A DNA stretch of 64,000 nt from Tretioscincus oriximinensis (GCA_022410635.1 JAJVDF010000377.1:986478-1050477); one strand, 5' to 3'; shown: positions 42,005-53,209, numbered from the stretch's first letter. Translations and numbers: made by a program. Notes: generated by a model from the letters alone, not told the origin.

Positions 42005-42145
42005 AAGCCAGTTGGATGACCATGGACCTTTCACAGTTCTTTATAACTTATCTACTTAAAAAGATGTCTATTGTGAAGAGAAGAACAGAGGTTTGTGCTT
42101 TGGGTCNCTAAGTTGAGAAAACATGGGTATAAAAACCAATTTATT
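42005..42145 (+). mobile_element. Relic of SINE S1
   Basis: Weak S1 body: 'aagccagttggatgaccatg', 'tttcacagttctttataact', 'gaagagaagaacagaggttt', 'gggtataaaaacc'. Head missing; abuts the LTR. Confidence 0.4.
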
Positions 42146-42296
42146 TTCTCCTCTTAATTTCTTCCTCCTCCCTNTCACAATGCGATGATGTATCTCTTTG
42201 TGACAAAAGACTCTCTAACCTTTTTTCTAGGGCTTGAGCAAGTACTCTGGTCCTTCTGGGTCTGCAATCCCCTATCACAGGCCGTTCCACAATTAC

Positions 42297-42329
42297 AGCC
42301 AATTACCATCTATAAAATGGTAATTGGCT
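42297..42329. repeat. Perfect 13-bp hairpin
   Basis: Arms AGCCAATTACCAT (42297-42309) and its complement (42317-42329) around a 7-base loop. Role unknown. Confidence 0.8.
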
Positions 42330-42989
42330 TATAGCAAATAGTTATGCTTTATTGATGTATGTGATGGATTTCATGGACAATCTGTGACTTTACAGTCTCA
42401 TCAGGCCAAAAAATAGAAGTCTATGATTTCAAGAGATAAGACAGGGTTAGTGGTGAAATTGCTAATAGTTTCCTCATTTTGGATTATGACATCCTTAGTT
42501 ATTCATGGTTATGTATAAATAGTAGTCTTAACATTATTAAGCACTACCGCCAGTACTTTCTGCACTTGTAACTGCAAGTAAAATGTTTTATTTGTTTACC
42601 AGATTGCTATCTCGGCCTTCCTTTAATCAGCCCAGGGCAGAATCCATAATAAAAAAACACTATTGCAATCTAGATCACGATTAACAGTAAATAAAATACA
42701 ACAGCAACGGAACTGCTTTTTCCCTTTGTGGCTTGNCTTGAATGTATTTGGAGCTTTATTTCCTAGCGTCTTTCAACAATAACATAATTAGAAGTCCAAG
42801 TGTTCATTAGGCAATCTTCTGTAATGAGTCTTCGGCATCAAGTGCTCGAAATGGTATTGGATGCATGAATAACAATTAGTTTCTCATGGCAACACTGTGT
42901 TTTGCTTTCCTGATACATTTNTCTCTGGACACACTCATAGTGTCATGTAATTCTCTTTGGGCAGAACTCTGGATGCCGTCTATCTTCTG

Positions 42990-43460
42990 TATTCTAGAAG
43001 GGACTCGGTGGTGGCCGCTCTTAAGGAGCTCCTCTATCACACAATACTAGGACCAAGGGGTCTTTTTTTGAAGCTGAAGGGCAGAAGAATTAGGTCAGAT
43101 AAGGGGAGGCATTTTTTTACCCCAAGGGTAATTGGCTTACGGAATTTATTTCCAGAACAGGTGGTGGTAACTGCATTCTGGATAACTTTAAGATAGAATA
43201 AGACAAATACATGGAANCCAAGTACTTCAATGACTGCTGGGATGGATTGCTTAATGTTGCTTCCAGAATGATGCAATAAGCAGGATTCCTAGAATGTGAT
43301 TTGCAGGGAGTCCAAGAACATGGAGTCAAGTANGAAGCTTTTGCNTCCTTTTGCTTGAGAATGCCCAAGGGCTATTGGTGGGNTACTATGTGAGACAGAA
43401 TGCTGGACATGATGGGCTGTGGCCCCATTCAGCAGGACTCCTCTGATGTTCTTATGACCC
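42990..43460 (+). mobile_element. CR1 LINE 3' end
   Basis: Plus strand: 'cacacaatactaggaccaag', 'gaagctgaagggcagaagaa', 'gggtaattggcttacggaat', 'acagaatgctggacatgatg', end 'ctctgatgttcttatga'. A clear truncated copy. Confidence 0.75.
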
Positions 43461-44178
43461 TATATCGTTCTTTATCTTTCCATCCATTTCTTTGCTCACC
43501 TGTTTTGTTGTTATGCTGNAAGACACAACTCATTTACCTACTTTGTTTTTCTATATCTATCCAAGCAAATAAATTTTTCACCTGATGCATGTTGAAGCCA
43601 CTTATCTGTGTAAAAAAAAATGGGTGGAGGAACTATAAAACAGCCAAGAGAAAAGGNACTCGAGCTGTAGTCACACCTTTACTTTAGACTACCTTCAGTT
43701 GGTTGACACTTCTAAAGAATAGAATTTAGTACAGAAAAAAACAGACAAAGGCTGTTCTTCAGGGCTAAAGAACTTCAGATGGTGTAAAGCAGTAGTAACC
43801 AAGCTTTACAAAGGTGTGCCCATTTGGGGTAAAACGTTTGTGACACATGCACTCCACCGTACGTAACCCCAGTTAAAAATAATAGTCCCTGTAAACATTT
43901 AAAAAAAATATTCAAACCCAGTGGATACAGTGACACTGTACTTTCCACTTTTCTTTATCGGTCCGAGACATAGGTCATCTATCACCATGACTTGCAACTC
44001 CTTAAGTGCTTTCATCAACACTGCCTCAGTACCATCCTGCACATCCACTGAGATGACCATCACCAATACTGCAGTCCTTCAACTGGTGGAAGTCAGCAGA
44101 ACTAAGGACATTCTACTGAAGAAGCAGATATTCTTGGCAGGACATGNCTCCAGGATGAAGGATCATCACCTACCATGA

Positions 44179-44328
44179 TTGCCAGTTTGGTGTAATGGTT
44201 GAAGTGTTGGACTCTTATCTGGAAGTCTCCCGGTCCTATAGCCACACTCCTTCATGAAGCCTCTGCACAGTGTCTGCTGTGGAGAAAGCAACAAAAATAT
44301 ATGTGAGCCACCCTTTGGTGAAGGAAGT
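44179..44328 (+). mobile_element. SINE S1, tail replaced by microsatellite
   Basis: Head 'ccagtttggtgtaatggttg', decayed B box 'cggtcctatagc', body 'gtctgctgtggagaaagcaa', then the compound repeat at 44329. Confidence 0.65.
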
Positions 44329-44363
<35 letters not shown>

Positions 44364-44412
44364 AATAGTTGTTGTTGTTGTTGTTTTATTGTTGTTGTTG
44401 TTGTTGTTGTTA
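44329..44412 (+). repeat. Compound microsatellite (ATG)n-(TTG)n
   Basis: About 11 ATG/GAT units followed, after 'ataatag', by TTG/GTT units with one 'tttatt' break. Its position at the S1 3' end suggests it grew from the SINE tail. Confidence 0.9.
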
Positions 44413-44639
44413 CTACTATTACACTTTATGGTGAGCCTGCCACTTGCCATCAATAAAGGCGAGATACAAGGACTCCCTCAAAAAATCCTTTGATGTCTGC
44501 CATATTAAACACTGTCAGTCTGTCTTAGCTTCCAGTCATGCAGGCTAGAGACATACCATCTACAAACCTGTCTCCTCCTTTGCTAATGCACCTTGAGGAT
44601 AAAAGACAATGGAGCAAGAACCAGGATATAAACATCACG

Positions 44640-45160
44640 TTGCATTCAGATAAGACCTGCCTCTGTAGTCAGTGGGACTGGACTTGCCATAGCTACTAGA
44701 ATGAATGCCTGGGTACTACCTCCANGTTGGANGGATAGGCAGGGTACATCTAGATGCCATTTGCAGGAAATGAGAACAAGTGAAGTTTTTTNAAAAAATC
44801 TTACGTTGTTTATGTTGCCTAGGTGCAATTGGGAAGCCACTGTGTGAGACAGAAGAAGAACTTGGTTCTTATACCCTGCTTTTCTCATCTTTCAAAGGGA
44901 CTCAAAGCGGCTTACAAGGGTATTTTGCCCGAAGCCTGACATTCTGTCTACCCCATCAGGTTGTGGTGGTTCCCATGTATCTACTTGCAATCAGTTGCAA
45001 TTTCTTGCAATTCATGCTTTCGAATAACTAGGTTGGCTAGAGCTACAGGCTAGAGGATGGTATTCACCCCTCCCCACGTCTGACACAGAGCTTCGAAACT
45101 CCATCTCCCAGGTGAGAGACGGATTCCTTAGCGACTGAGCTATCCGTGCCTGTGCTCATC
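44640..45160. mobile_element. CR1 fragment (+) joined to SINE S2 (-) with well-kept tRNA head
   Basis: 44690-44850 is a CR1 3' fragment on the plus strand. 44850-45160 is S2 on the minus strand, whose head reads 'ggcacggatagctcagtcgc' with A box TAGCTCAGTCG, B-box-like 'gagtttcgaagctc', then the body. This is the best evidence that S2 is tRNA-derived. The CR1-S2 junction equals that at 40165. Confidence 0.75.
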
Positions 45161-45171
45161 CAGCAAACCCC

Positions 45172-45275
45172 TTATGTTCTGTTCAGCAAGGGGGGTTGTA
45201 GCACTTGGAGACTAACAGGAGAAAGGTAGGAGGCAGGAGCTTTTGTAGACAGGTCTACTTCAGATACTTCTGTTC
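45172..45275 (-). mobile_element. Family-H repeat fragment
   Basis: Minus strand reads 'atctgaagtagacctgtcta', 'caaaagctcctgcc', 'tctcctgttagtctccaagt'. The GAAA of the core is changed to AAAA. Confidence 0.55.
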
Positions 45276-45284
45276 TGTTCTTCT

Positions 45285-45940
45285 TTTTCTTAATGCTCCT
45301 TCCACCAAAGGGTGGCACACATAGCTTATGTTGCATTCTATACAACAAACAAGTGGGCGGGGATGAGAGAGTTCTAAAGAACTGTGACTGCCCCAAGGTC
45401 ACTCAACAGGTAGAGTTGCCACCTTTTGACAAGTGAAATAAGGGACATGCTCTTAAAAATAAGGGACACTAAAAAAAATAATCACAACACCTGACTACAC
45501 TACCATTCGAAGAAGACACTTCCACACTTCCTACTTCCTGTTCCTTTCTATTTGAGTTTCGCTTACAACATTTGGCTAACAGATTCACTTTCCTTGCACT
45601 GAGAGCGCTAATAGCATTGAGCGCACTGCCTGCTGAAACTTCGATAATCGATGAGTTTGTATCGATTAGAATATAATGATCGATATATATTGAAGCGGCA
45701 ATTCGAATTTTGAATATTTCAAAACCAGCATGATATTAGTGGTATTTTACGGGACACTGAATNATAATACGGGACGCTTAATTTTTACCTGAAATACAGG
45801 ACGTCCCGTATAATATGGGTCAGGTGGCAACCCTACCAACAGGCTTCTTGGAGGAATGTGGAATTGAACCAGAAGGCTACCAGACAAGAGTGCAGCCTTC
45901 TAACCATTACATCAAACTGGCAGGGCCTTCTTCTGAGACT
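45285..45940 (-). mobile_element. SINE S1 split by a hAT MITE
   Basis: S1 on the minus strand in two parts: 45285-45410 (complements of 'agttctttagaactctctc', 'ggtggaaggag') and 45836-45940 (complements of 'gccagtttgatgtaatggtt', 'gttcaattcc'). The pieces are collinear once the 425-bp insert and one 8-bp duplicate are removed. Confidence 0.75.
45411..45835. mobile_element. Non-autonomous hAT transposon (MITE), 425 bp
   Basis: Starts TAGAGTTGCCACCT and ends AGGTGGCAACCCTA, near-perfect 14-bp inverted ends. Flanks TCAACAGG (45403-45410) and CCAACAGG (45836-45843) are an 8-bp target duplication with one change. Inner 'aataagggacat' and 'caggacgtcccgtataatat' sub-terminal repeats. No transposase frame. 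Confidence 0.85.
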
Positions 45941-45944
45941 ATAG

Positions 45945-48000
45945 CTGAGGAAGAAGAGGAACAGGTTGATATCCAAACTTTTTTCCCCCTTAAATCGTAG
46001 TATGTGATAAACATAACTTTGAGCAGTCTCCTTCATCCTCAACAACTTTTGCTGAAGCCCAAATTGCTTTCAGTGCTGCACCAGCTAGCAAATGACCATA
46101 AGAGTTGGCTTTCAAGCTGAACTTCACTGTGCAGAATACAGGATTCAAACTATTTGAATCTTGCTTTCTTGTTGCAAGACTTGGGACACAAGAAACATTC
46201 TAATACATTGATATTCTTATCTTCAAACAATTGGAATGCACTAACTCTGAAGGTCTGCATCCATTTCTTTATTTTTTAAAAAAATAAAAATAATTCAATT
46301 TCTGTGAAACATAAATCATGATAATTCTTAATTAATACCGCTGGCATGTGGCTACAAAGCCGCTTTATAAATCCTGGTCTCTTACTATGCAAGGATGCTT
46401 TATTATTCGACTTTGAAGCTCTTTTTCCCCATAATTTGATGTATGGCTGTGAGTATGGTCAATGCATAATAAAACATGCAGCCCAAGAGGGATGGAAAAT
46501 GTAATGAATCCATGCTTCTAGGGGGGAAATGAAAGAAAATAAAATATTTTTTTTAAAAGCTGCTTAGAATAAATTATTTAATGCCATCTTACATGTGTGC
46601 TTCTATCTAGAATTAAAAAAGAGCAGGACATCAGTGCTACATCTTTAATAGGTGTGTCAAAGAGGAAATTTCAGCAGATGACATCCTCTTTGGCACAGCC
46701 ACAAAGATGTAGCATGGCTGTCCTGCTTTTTTTCTGAAGCCATTACATTTCTCTCTTATTATGAATATACCATATTTGTAGCTATACATCAAATTATGGC
46801 AAAAAAGATATTTGTGTGAAGGATAAAATATAAAAAAATAGATTTAAAAAAATGGTCGTTTGGGGAAAAGATTTCCGAAAGCAGGTGTCATATCCCCTGC
46901 TCCTCATCCACCAAGGATGGGGAGGATACTGCTGAGATTGAGTCTCTGGCCATAGACAGCCTAACAAAGATCTCTGGAACACAAGTAGGACCTTTTTCTG
47001 GGACTACACTGAGGAAGAAGACAAGTTGAAACCCAAGAATTTGCAGCTCACAGATGGGAGAAGCAAGCACAGAAAAGGTTAATTAGGGAGCCGAGAAAAG
47101 TTTTGTAATGAGACAATGATCAGACTCCAGCTGCTCCAGGAAAGGGGCTATAACAATTTGAAAATTCCACAGACAGTTATAGCTGACAAATGGCTCAAAT
47201 CTGCTCATGTTTCTTTCTGACTTTGTTTTACTTACTACCCATGGGAGTTCCTTGTGTTTTCTGACTAGGGGACGACTACTGAGAAGATCGTGCCACAGAC
47301 TTGGTTCTACGTACTTTTATACTGTTAGTACTTTGTTTCTGTTTAATATATTTAAAAAAAAACTCAGAAAGTGACTGAAAATCTGGAAAAATTTTGTGGC
47401 AAAGGTGATTTTTGTTATTATATAATCCTGCTTGTTCTTTTATTTTTGCATGTATCGCTTTCTGCCTTTCCGACATTTTGCTTCCTTAATTCACGCTGAT
47501 GGCTCATTAGCAAAGACCAATTTGTCTCTGCAGTTCATATTTCAGAGCAAAAGTCATTATTATTCAGCCGTAAATGCCAGGAAAGAGCTTGCTGACTCCA
47601 AACAATTTGTGATTAGGACAACTGGAAGGCAGATCAATTAATTTTCACTTCAGGAATAGTTAATTATGTGGGATGCTATCCACTAGGAAGTTCTCCTAAA
47701 GCGAGAACCACTGAAATGAACACAATCTACTCTGCCTTCTCTTTATTTCTCATACAAGATAATTGCTTCGTGGTGCAGCCTACTTATAACTGATTAGAAC
47801 ACACAACAATGTGTGATTCAGCAAACCAAAGAACACCTCTCACCAACAATGGCTGGAAGTTTGTCTCTGACTTGATTAAACATCTTTTTGTTCTGCCCAG
47901 ATCTGACACCACCAACATTATGGAAATTGCTACGCACAATCTTGTGTCCCCCCCAGTGAGGACTCTGCTGAGCTTCCATCTCTGACTTCTTATCTAAGCC
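45945..48000. other. Intergenic stretch, mostly unclassified
   Basis: 46612-46742 is a hAT-like MITE ('aaaaaagagcaggacat' / 'gtcctgctttttttctg' ends). 47265-47330 may be an L2 fragment. 47430-47660 and 46750-47240 look unique, with no credible ORF or splice pattern. The rest is AT-rich with nothing recognised. Confidence 0.4.
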
Positions 48001-48109
48001 CACAAATGTACTTATTTATTCATTTGGATGTTTTTCTTGCCTTATACCCAAAGATCACAAGGTGGGTCACAATCAGAGAAAAAAAGTACAACAACAATAA
48101 AACAAAGGA

Positions 48110-49640
48110 TCCGGGGGGATCTCGGAAATTATAGACCCGTCAGCTTAACATCAGTTCCAGGTAAAGTGTTGAAAACCAAAATTAAGGATAAAATGACTAT
48201 ACACATGGAGAAGGACGCATTGCTGAATGAAACTTAGCATGGCTTCTGTAAAGGTAAATCATGCCTTACTAACTTGCTAGAATTCTTTGAGTGTGTTAAC
48301 AAACATGTACGAGATAAAGGGAATCCAGTTGGTATTATCTATCTAGATTTTCAGAAGGCTTTTGATAAAGTCCCTCATCAAAGGCTCCTAAAAAAGCTCC
48401 TCAGTCATGGTATAAGAGGACAGACTTTGTCCTGGATTGGAAACTGGCTAAAAGATAGAAAACAGAGGGTAGTATTAAATGGACAGTTCTCTGAGTGGAA
48501 AGAGGTAAGAAGTGGGGTACCCCAGGGATCTGTACTGGGACCCTTGCTTTTCAATATATTTATAAATGATCTGGATGCCGAGGTGAATAGTGAAGTAGCC
48601 AAGTTTGCTGACAACACTAAACTGTTCAGGGTAGTGAAAACTGAAAATGATTTTAAGGCACTCCAGAGTGATTTATTGAAATTGGGTGAGTGGGCATCAA
48701 AGTGGCAAATGCACTTCAACTTAAGCAAGTGCAAGGTCATGCATATTGGGGCAAAGAACCCAAAATACTCCTACCACCTGATGGGAACCAAGCTTTCTGT
48801 GACCGAGCAAGAAAAGGATCTTGGGGTGTTGGTGGACAATTCAATGAAAATGTCAACATCAGTGTGCAGCAACAGCAAAAAAGGCAAATTCCATGTTGGG
48901 GATAATTAGGAAAGGAATTGAAAACAAGTCAGCAAATGTTGTTTTGCCTCGTTATAAATCTGTGGTGAAGCCACATTTGGAATACTGTGATCAGTTCTGG
49001 TCACCACATCCCAAGAGGGACATTTTGGAACTAGAGAAGGTGCAGAAAAGGGCAACAAGAATGATCAAGGGTCTGGAGAACCTCCCTTACGAAGTCAGGC
49101 TGCAACGTTTGGGCCACTTCAGCCTCGAAAGGCGACGTTTGAGAGGTGATCTGATTGAAGTGTACAAAATCATGCATGGGATGCATAGAGTGAATAGAGA
49201 AAAAATGTTTTCTCTATCACACAACACTAGGACCAGAGGGCACTCCTTGAAAATGATGGGCAGAAAAGTGAGAACAGACAAAGGAAAGTATTTTTTCACC
49301 CAGAGGGTCATCGGCCTGTGGAATTTATTTCCTGAAGAGGTAGTGGTAGCTAACAGCTTGGATAGTTTCAAGACAGGAGTAGACAGGTTTATGGACAACC
49401 AAGGGTATAAATGGGTACTAGGATGGGTCTGGATGCTGCCTCCGTGATGGAGCAACAGGCAGGACTCCTGAAATACCATTTGTAGGGAGTCATGAACAGG
49501 TGCATATTTTGCTTTCCTCTGTTTAGACTGCCCAGGTGTTTCTGGTGGGCCTCTGTGTGAGACAGAATGCTGTACTAGATGGGTTCTGGCCAGATNCAGT
49601 ATGGCTCTTCTTATGTGCTTATGTTATGTTCTAAAGTACA
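48110..49640 (+). pseudogene. CR1 LINE with nearly complete reverse transcriptase, inactive
   Basis: The best CR1 copy. It opens with GNYRPVSLTSVPGKVL (48127), has an in-frame TAG at 48235-48237, then runs 48274-48909: LDFQKAFDKVPHQRLLKKL, SGVPQGSVLGPLLFNIFIND, and KFADNTKLF where the catalytic FADD has become [21 protein letters not shown] and [15 protein letters not shown] follow. A frameshift near 48870 moves to 48893-49447 ([24 protein letters not shown]). The 3' UTR ends near 49640 at 'cttatgttatgttct'. RT domain order matches CR1. A small L2 tail (48000-48110, minus) lies just upstream. Confidence 0.9.
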
Positions 49641-50041
49641 ATTGGTAAAAAAAACCAAAAACAGCAATGTGTGAAAGTAGGGGAAGAAACTATTTCTCCA
49701 CCCAAAATCCAGGTCAGTGAAGCAGCTTGATGTATCTCCAGGGGGAGATCGTTCCACAGTTTAGGGCAGTGCTTGTTCCATGTGGTAATTCAAAATCTGG
49801 GATCCCACACACGCTCTCTCCTCCCCAGGAAATGCAGAGACTGTATTCTAGCATTTCTGTGTTCTACATGCCTTGGCTGAAAATATACCAGGGGACACTT
49901 AGGACACAGCAAAATTAGAATACAGCCTTCGCCCTTTCTATAAAGAATGTTTTCATAGCAGAGGAATAATTGTAGATATCTTAAAAGCAGTTCACAAAAA
50001 TCAATATAAGGTAAGTTTAAGAATGCCTTTGAAATGATTTT
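49641..50041. other. L2 3' fragment then unclassified DNA
   Basis: 49630-49760 (minus) contains the L2 3' UTR landmarks 'gtgaaagtaggggaagaaac' and 'ggagatcgttccacagttta'. 49770-50040 is unclassified. Confidence 0.4.
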
Positions 50042-50225
50042 CAGAGGAATAGCCGTGTTAGTCTAGCAGAAAGTCCAGCAAAGGAGCTAGCAGCACTGTG
50101 AGACTAACTTGAGAAAAGTGGTTGGCATAAGCTTTCGTAGACAGGTCTACTTCTTCAGATGCTTATGCCAACCACTTTTCTCAAGTTAGTCTCAAAGTGC
50201 TGCTAGCTCCTTTGCTGGACTTTGA
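50042..50225. repeat. Family-H long inverted repeat, 63-nt arms, 28-nt loop
   Basis: The left arm 50070-50132 and right arm 50161-50223 are complementary with only one or two mismatches (near 50098). The loop holds the hammerhead-like core. Left of the arm, 50044-50069 is the complement of the family tail ('acacggctattcctctga'). Confidence 0.9.
50123..50160 (-). ncRNA. Hammerhead-ribozyme-like core (degenerate)
   Basis: Minus strand: CTGAAGA (50158-50152), A, then GTAGA-CCTG-TCTAC (perfect 5-bp stem II with a 4-nt loop), GAAA (50136-50133), then GC-TTAT-GC. C replaces U at the expected 16.1 place, and there is an extra A before stem II. Same layout as the cores at 19.9 and 55.9 kb. Confidence 0.4.
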
Positions 50226-50429
50226 AATAATTGACAGTTAGTGAAACAATTAATATGACTTGTGACTATTCCCCAGCCAAAGTGCTAAAAGGCCTTGAAT
50301 TTGTGTTCTCCATACCTGAACTTTGCTAATATGGACCTAATTTTCTTGCATCTGACTCACTCTCACTTTTATTTAAAAATGTGGGGCTTTCCTTCAAACA
50401 AAATTCTGCAAAATCTAAAAAAATCAGGC

Positions 50430-51045
50430 TCCAATAAACTCTCACAGCACCTTCTTGTAGTGTGGAATACTGTGTACAATTCCAGTCTCCACAATTTAGA
50501 AAATATATTGAAGAACTAGTGAGGATGCAGAAAATGGGCAACAAGAATGACCAAGAGTCTGGTACAAAACCCCATATGAAATCAGGCTGTAACATCTAGG
50601 TCTCTTCAGCCATAAAGTTGTCATTTAAAAGGGGACCTGACTGCAATGCATAAAATCATGCATGGGATGGATAAAGGGAACACATAAAAATTATTTTCTG
50701 TATCACACACCACTAGGACCAGAGGCCTCTCTTCAAAGCTGATGGGCAAAAGAGATAGAGCAGAAAGGGTATGTATTTTTCCACCCAGAGGGTCATTGGT
50801 CTTTGGAATTTACTCCCAGAACAGGTAGTGTTAGCTAGCCACCTCGATAGCTTTAAGGCAGGATTAGATAAATTCATGGANGCTAAGTGCATAGTTATTA
50901 GGATGGATGTCTTGATACTGCCTCTGGGATGGAGCAACAGACAGGATTGTCATTTGCAGGGAGTCAAGAGTGAAGATTTTGCACCCTTGTTCTGTTAGTG
51001 CCCAGGTGCAATTGGTTGGCTCCCCTTACGTTCTTATGTGCAGAA
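50430..51045 (+). mobile_element. CR1 LINE 3' end
   Basis: Plus strand from the 'tggaatactgtgtacaattc' region through 'caagaatgaccaagagtctg', 'aaatcatgcatgggatggat', 'gggtcattggtctttggaat' to 'ccttacgttcttatg'. Diverged. Confidence 0.75.
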
Positions 51046-51754
51046 GTGAACCCATTTCAGTTTACTGACATGAGGGAGCTGCTACGTTTGCAATTGCAAC
51101 TTTAATTAAAAGGCACCCTACCCTCTGTGCTATTCAACAGTGTTAATGCTCAGTGTAAGATAATAACCGCCTGAGCCAAGTTAATTTCTGCTCCGTTAGA
51201 AGCAGAGAAAACAGCAAGGGTTTGGCAAGTGCAGAAGAGGAGAAAACAGGGTGATAAAAGGCAATTTTAAATTTCAATGTTGATTGGGGGGATTAGCCTA
51301 AAATGGAAGCACAAACATGGGTAACAGTTGCTTCGTAGGCAAGTGGAAGACTGCAGCTTTGATGGGCCTTTTTCATTTCTTTCTCTTTCCTTCTGCATTG
51401 CTGTGGTCTGGTTACTTTGTTGTGTTCATTACATAGTCTAGTTCAGACCAGTAACGGTTTATTTTGATGAATTAATAGATCCCTCCCCCTCAGAAAACCC
51501 AATGTTAGTTTATCTGGCATTTCTTGCTTTTTCGTATGCAAAGGAATCCTCCAAAACACTACAGCTGATATGAGTCTGGGTTTCAAGATACTCAGCCAAA
51601 CTAATATCAGCTGTGTTTGGGAGCCTTCCATTATGTTGGGTGATAATCTGGAAACCCAGGTGGAGAAGTTCAAAAATTATGAGACAAGAAGATAAAGGTC
51701 ATTTTACTTGTTCTGTTACTGGCAAGCAGCAGAAGAACCTTCTTGTTAATGAAT

Positions 51755-52520
51755 TATGTTGCGATCGGTCACTAACGGGGGTTCGCTTACCCGTTATTNG
51801 GCTCCTTAGCTCGCCTAAGGTAGCTGGATCCAGTGCGTGCAGACACGTGTAAAGAGATTCACACGGACAACGTAGCTTGGGTTCAGAAGTGATCCAGGAG
51901 CGCTCACAGGGCTATGAGACACTCCAGAACACAGGTGTGCACCGTCTTTTATTGACCTCAAATCAGGAGGCGTGGATAGATTCAGTGATGTCCAAAAAGG
52001 GGTGGTACAGCACACGTGGGTCAGGGCGGACCCAGCTAGTGATACCTGTGTGACGTGTTTCTCTCCTCCCAAGGAGGTGCAGCCTGGTCAGGAAATGCCA
52101 AATATGGTATGGTGGTGAGATACAGGATGGACCCTCTTAGTCTTTGTTTGCCCTGGCTATTATTCCTAAGTACAGGAATACAGTGACTCACCCACAGGAG
52201 TAAGGTTTTAATGGTCTTCCTCTAGGCCACTATCAGGCTAATGGCTTCAGCCCAGGTGCATGGCTTAGTTAAACAAAGATATCCCCTTTGCCATGATGGG
52301 TGTCATTAATCCATTCAGTCTGGCAAGGTTTCTTGAGCAAGATATGCCCTCAGGACAGGAAGGATGATTTTTCTTCTCCTGTTTACTCCCGGGGCTGGGG
52401 TGACCAGAGATTTTTTCAAAATTTCCATACAGGCCTCACTTTGGCTAGCAAAGGTCAATCCAAGTATATATTATATCTATATATTAATGCCAATTAATAT
52501 ATGTCCCACATGGCTAACCC
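51755..52520 (-). mobile_element. Solo LTR, second copy, inverted relative to 41200-42003
   Basis: The minus strand is collinear with the plus-strand LTR at 41.2-42.0 kb. Shared landmarks: 'ggattgacctttgctagcca', 'aaatctctggtcaccccagc', 'aggtcaataaaaga' (poly(A) signal at 51953-51948), 'aataacgggtaagcgaaccc'. The TGACGTCA of the other copy is not conserved here. No viral genes adjoin it. Confidence 0.7.
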
Positions 52521-53209
52521 CAACAGGTCACAACATAAACGAGACACTTTTTGGATTTTCCTGGACCCTTCAGAAAGGCTGGGAGGTCATCGTCCTGATG
52601 AACCTGCAGACCCCATCCTGGGGCTCCTTTTTATTGAGAGTTCAGAAGGCTTGCACAATCCCTGTCTGCCTTTGCATGAACAATGGTTAATTAACACTTT
52701 GGGCAGAATTTAATCCTTCCTGGTCTGCAGAGTAAACCTGAGCTTTATCNGTGGTGTGCCAGCGGAAAAGCAGGTTACCCATTAGCCCAGATAAATTAGT
52801 CACGGAGCCAGTGCACTTAAAGGCTTAAAAAAGTCTGAAGCCTTTTTCCCAGAATAATATTCTGGAGATATATGTATATGATTCCCACAGAATTAATTAG
52901 ATAATACATAAATATATGAATACAAATACTGCCTCCAGCTTGGAGACAGACACTGGGCTTCTAGAATGGGCCTCGATGAAGAAACCGCTTTACTCTTCCC
53001 CCTTTCAGGCATTATTTTGAAATGTTAGTTTTATACTCTTGNTTTTATTTTTAACTGCCCCAAAACATTTGGATATGGAACAGGGTATAAAAAGAATGAA
53101 TGAATGAATGAATTCCAGGGAGGTGAGAGTAGGTGAAGCGATTTTTTTGCCTTCACTTATGTTTTATTTATTTACATTTATACCCCACTCTGTGCCTAAA
53201 GGTATATAC

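Noticed and set aside
42960..43196. 79-codon plus-strand frame (RDSVVAALKELLYHTIL...)
   Set aside because: It is the C-terminal/3' UTR part of a CR1 LINE, not a gene.
44329..44412. Possible CRISPR-like or regulatory array
   Set aside because: It is a simple trinucleotide microsatellite at a SINE tail; this is a vertebrate genome.
41269..52530. A full endogenous provirus bounded by the two LTRs
   Set aside because: The LTRs are inverted relative to each other and no gag, pol or env sequence lies between them; the RT there is CR1.
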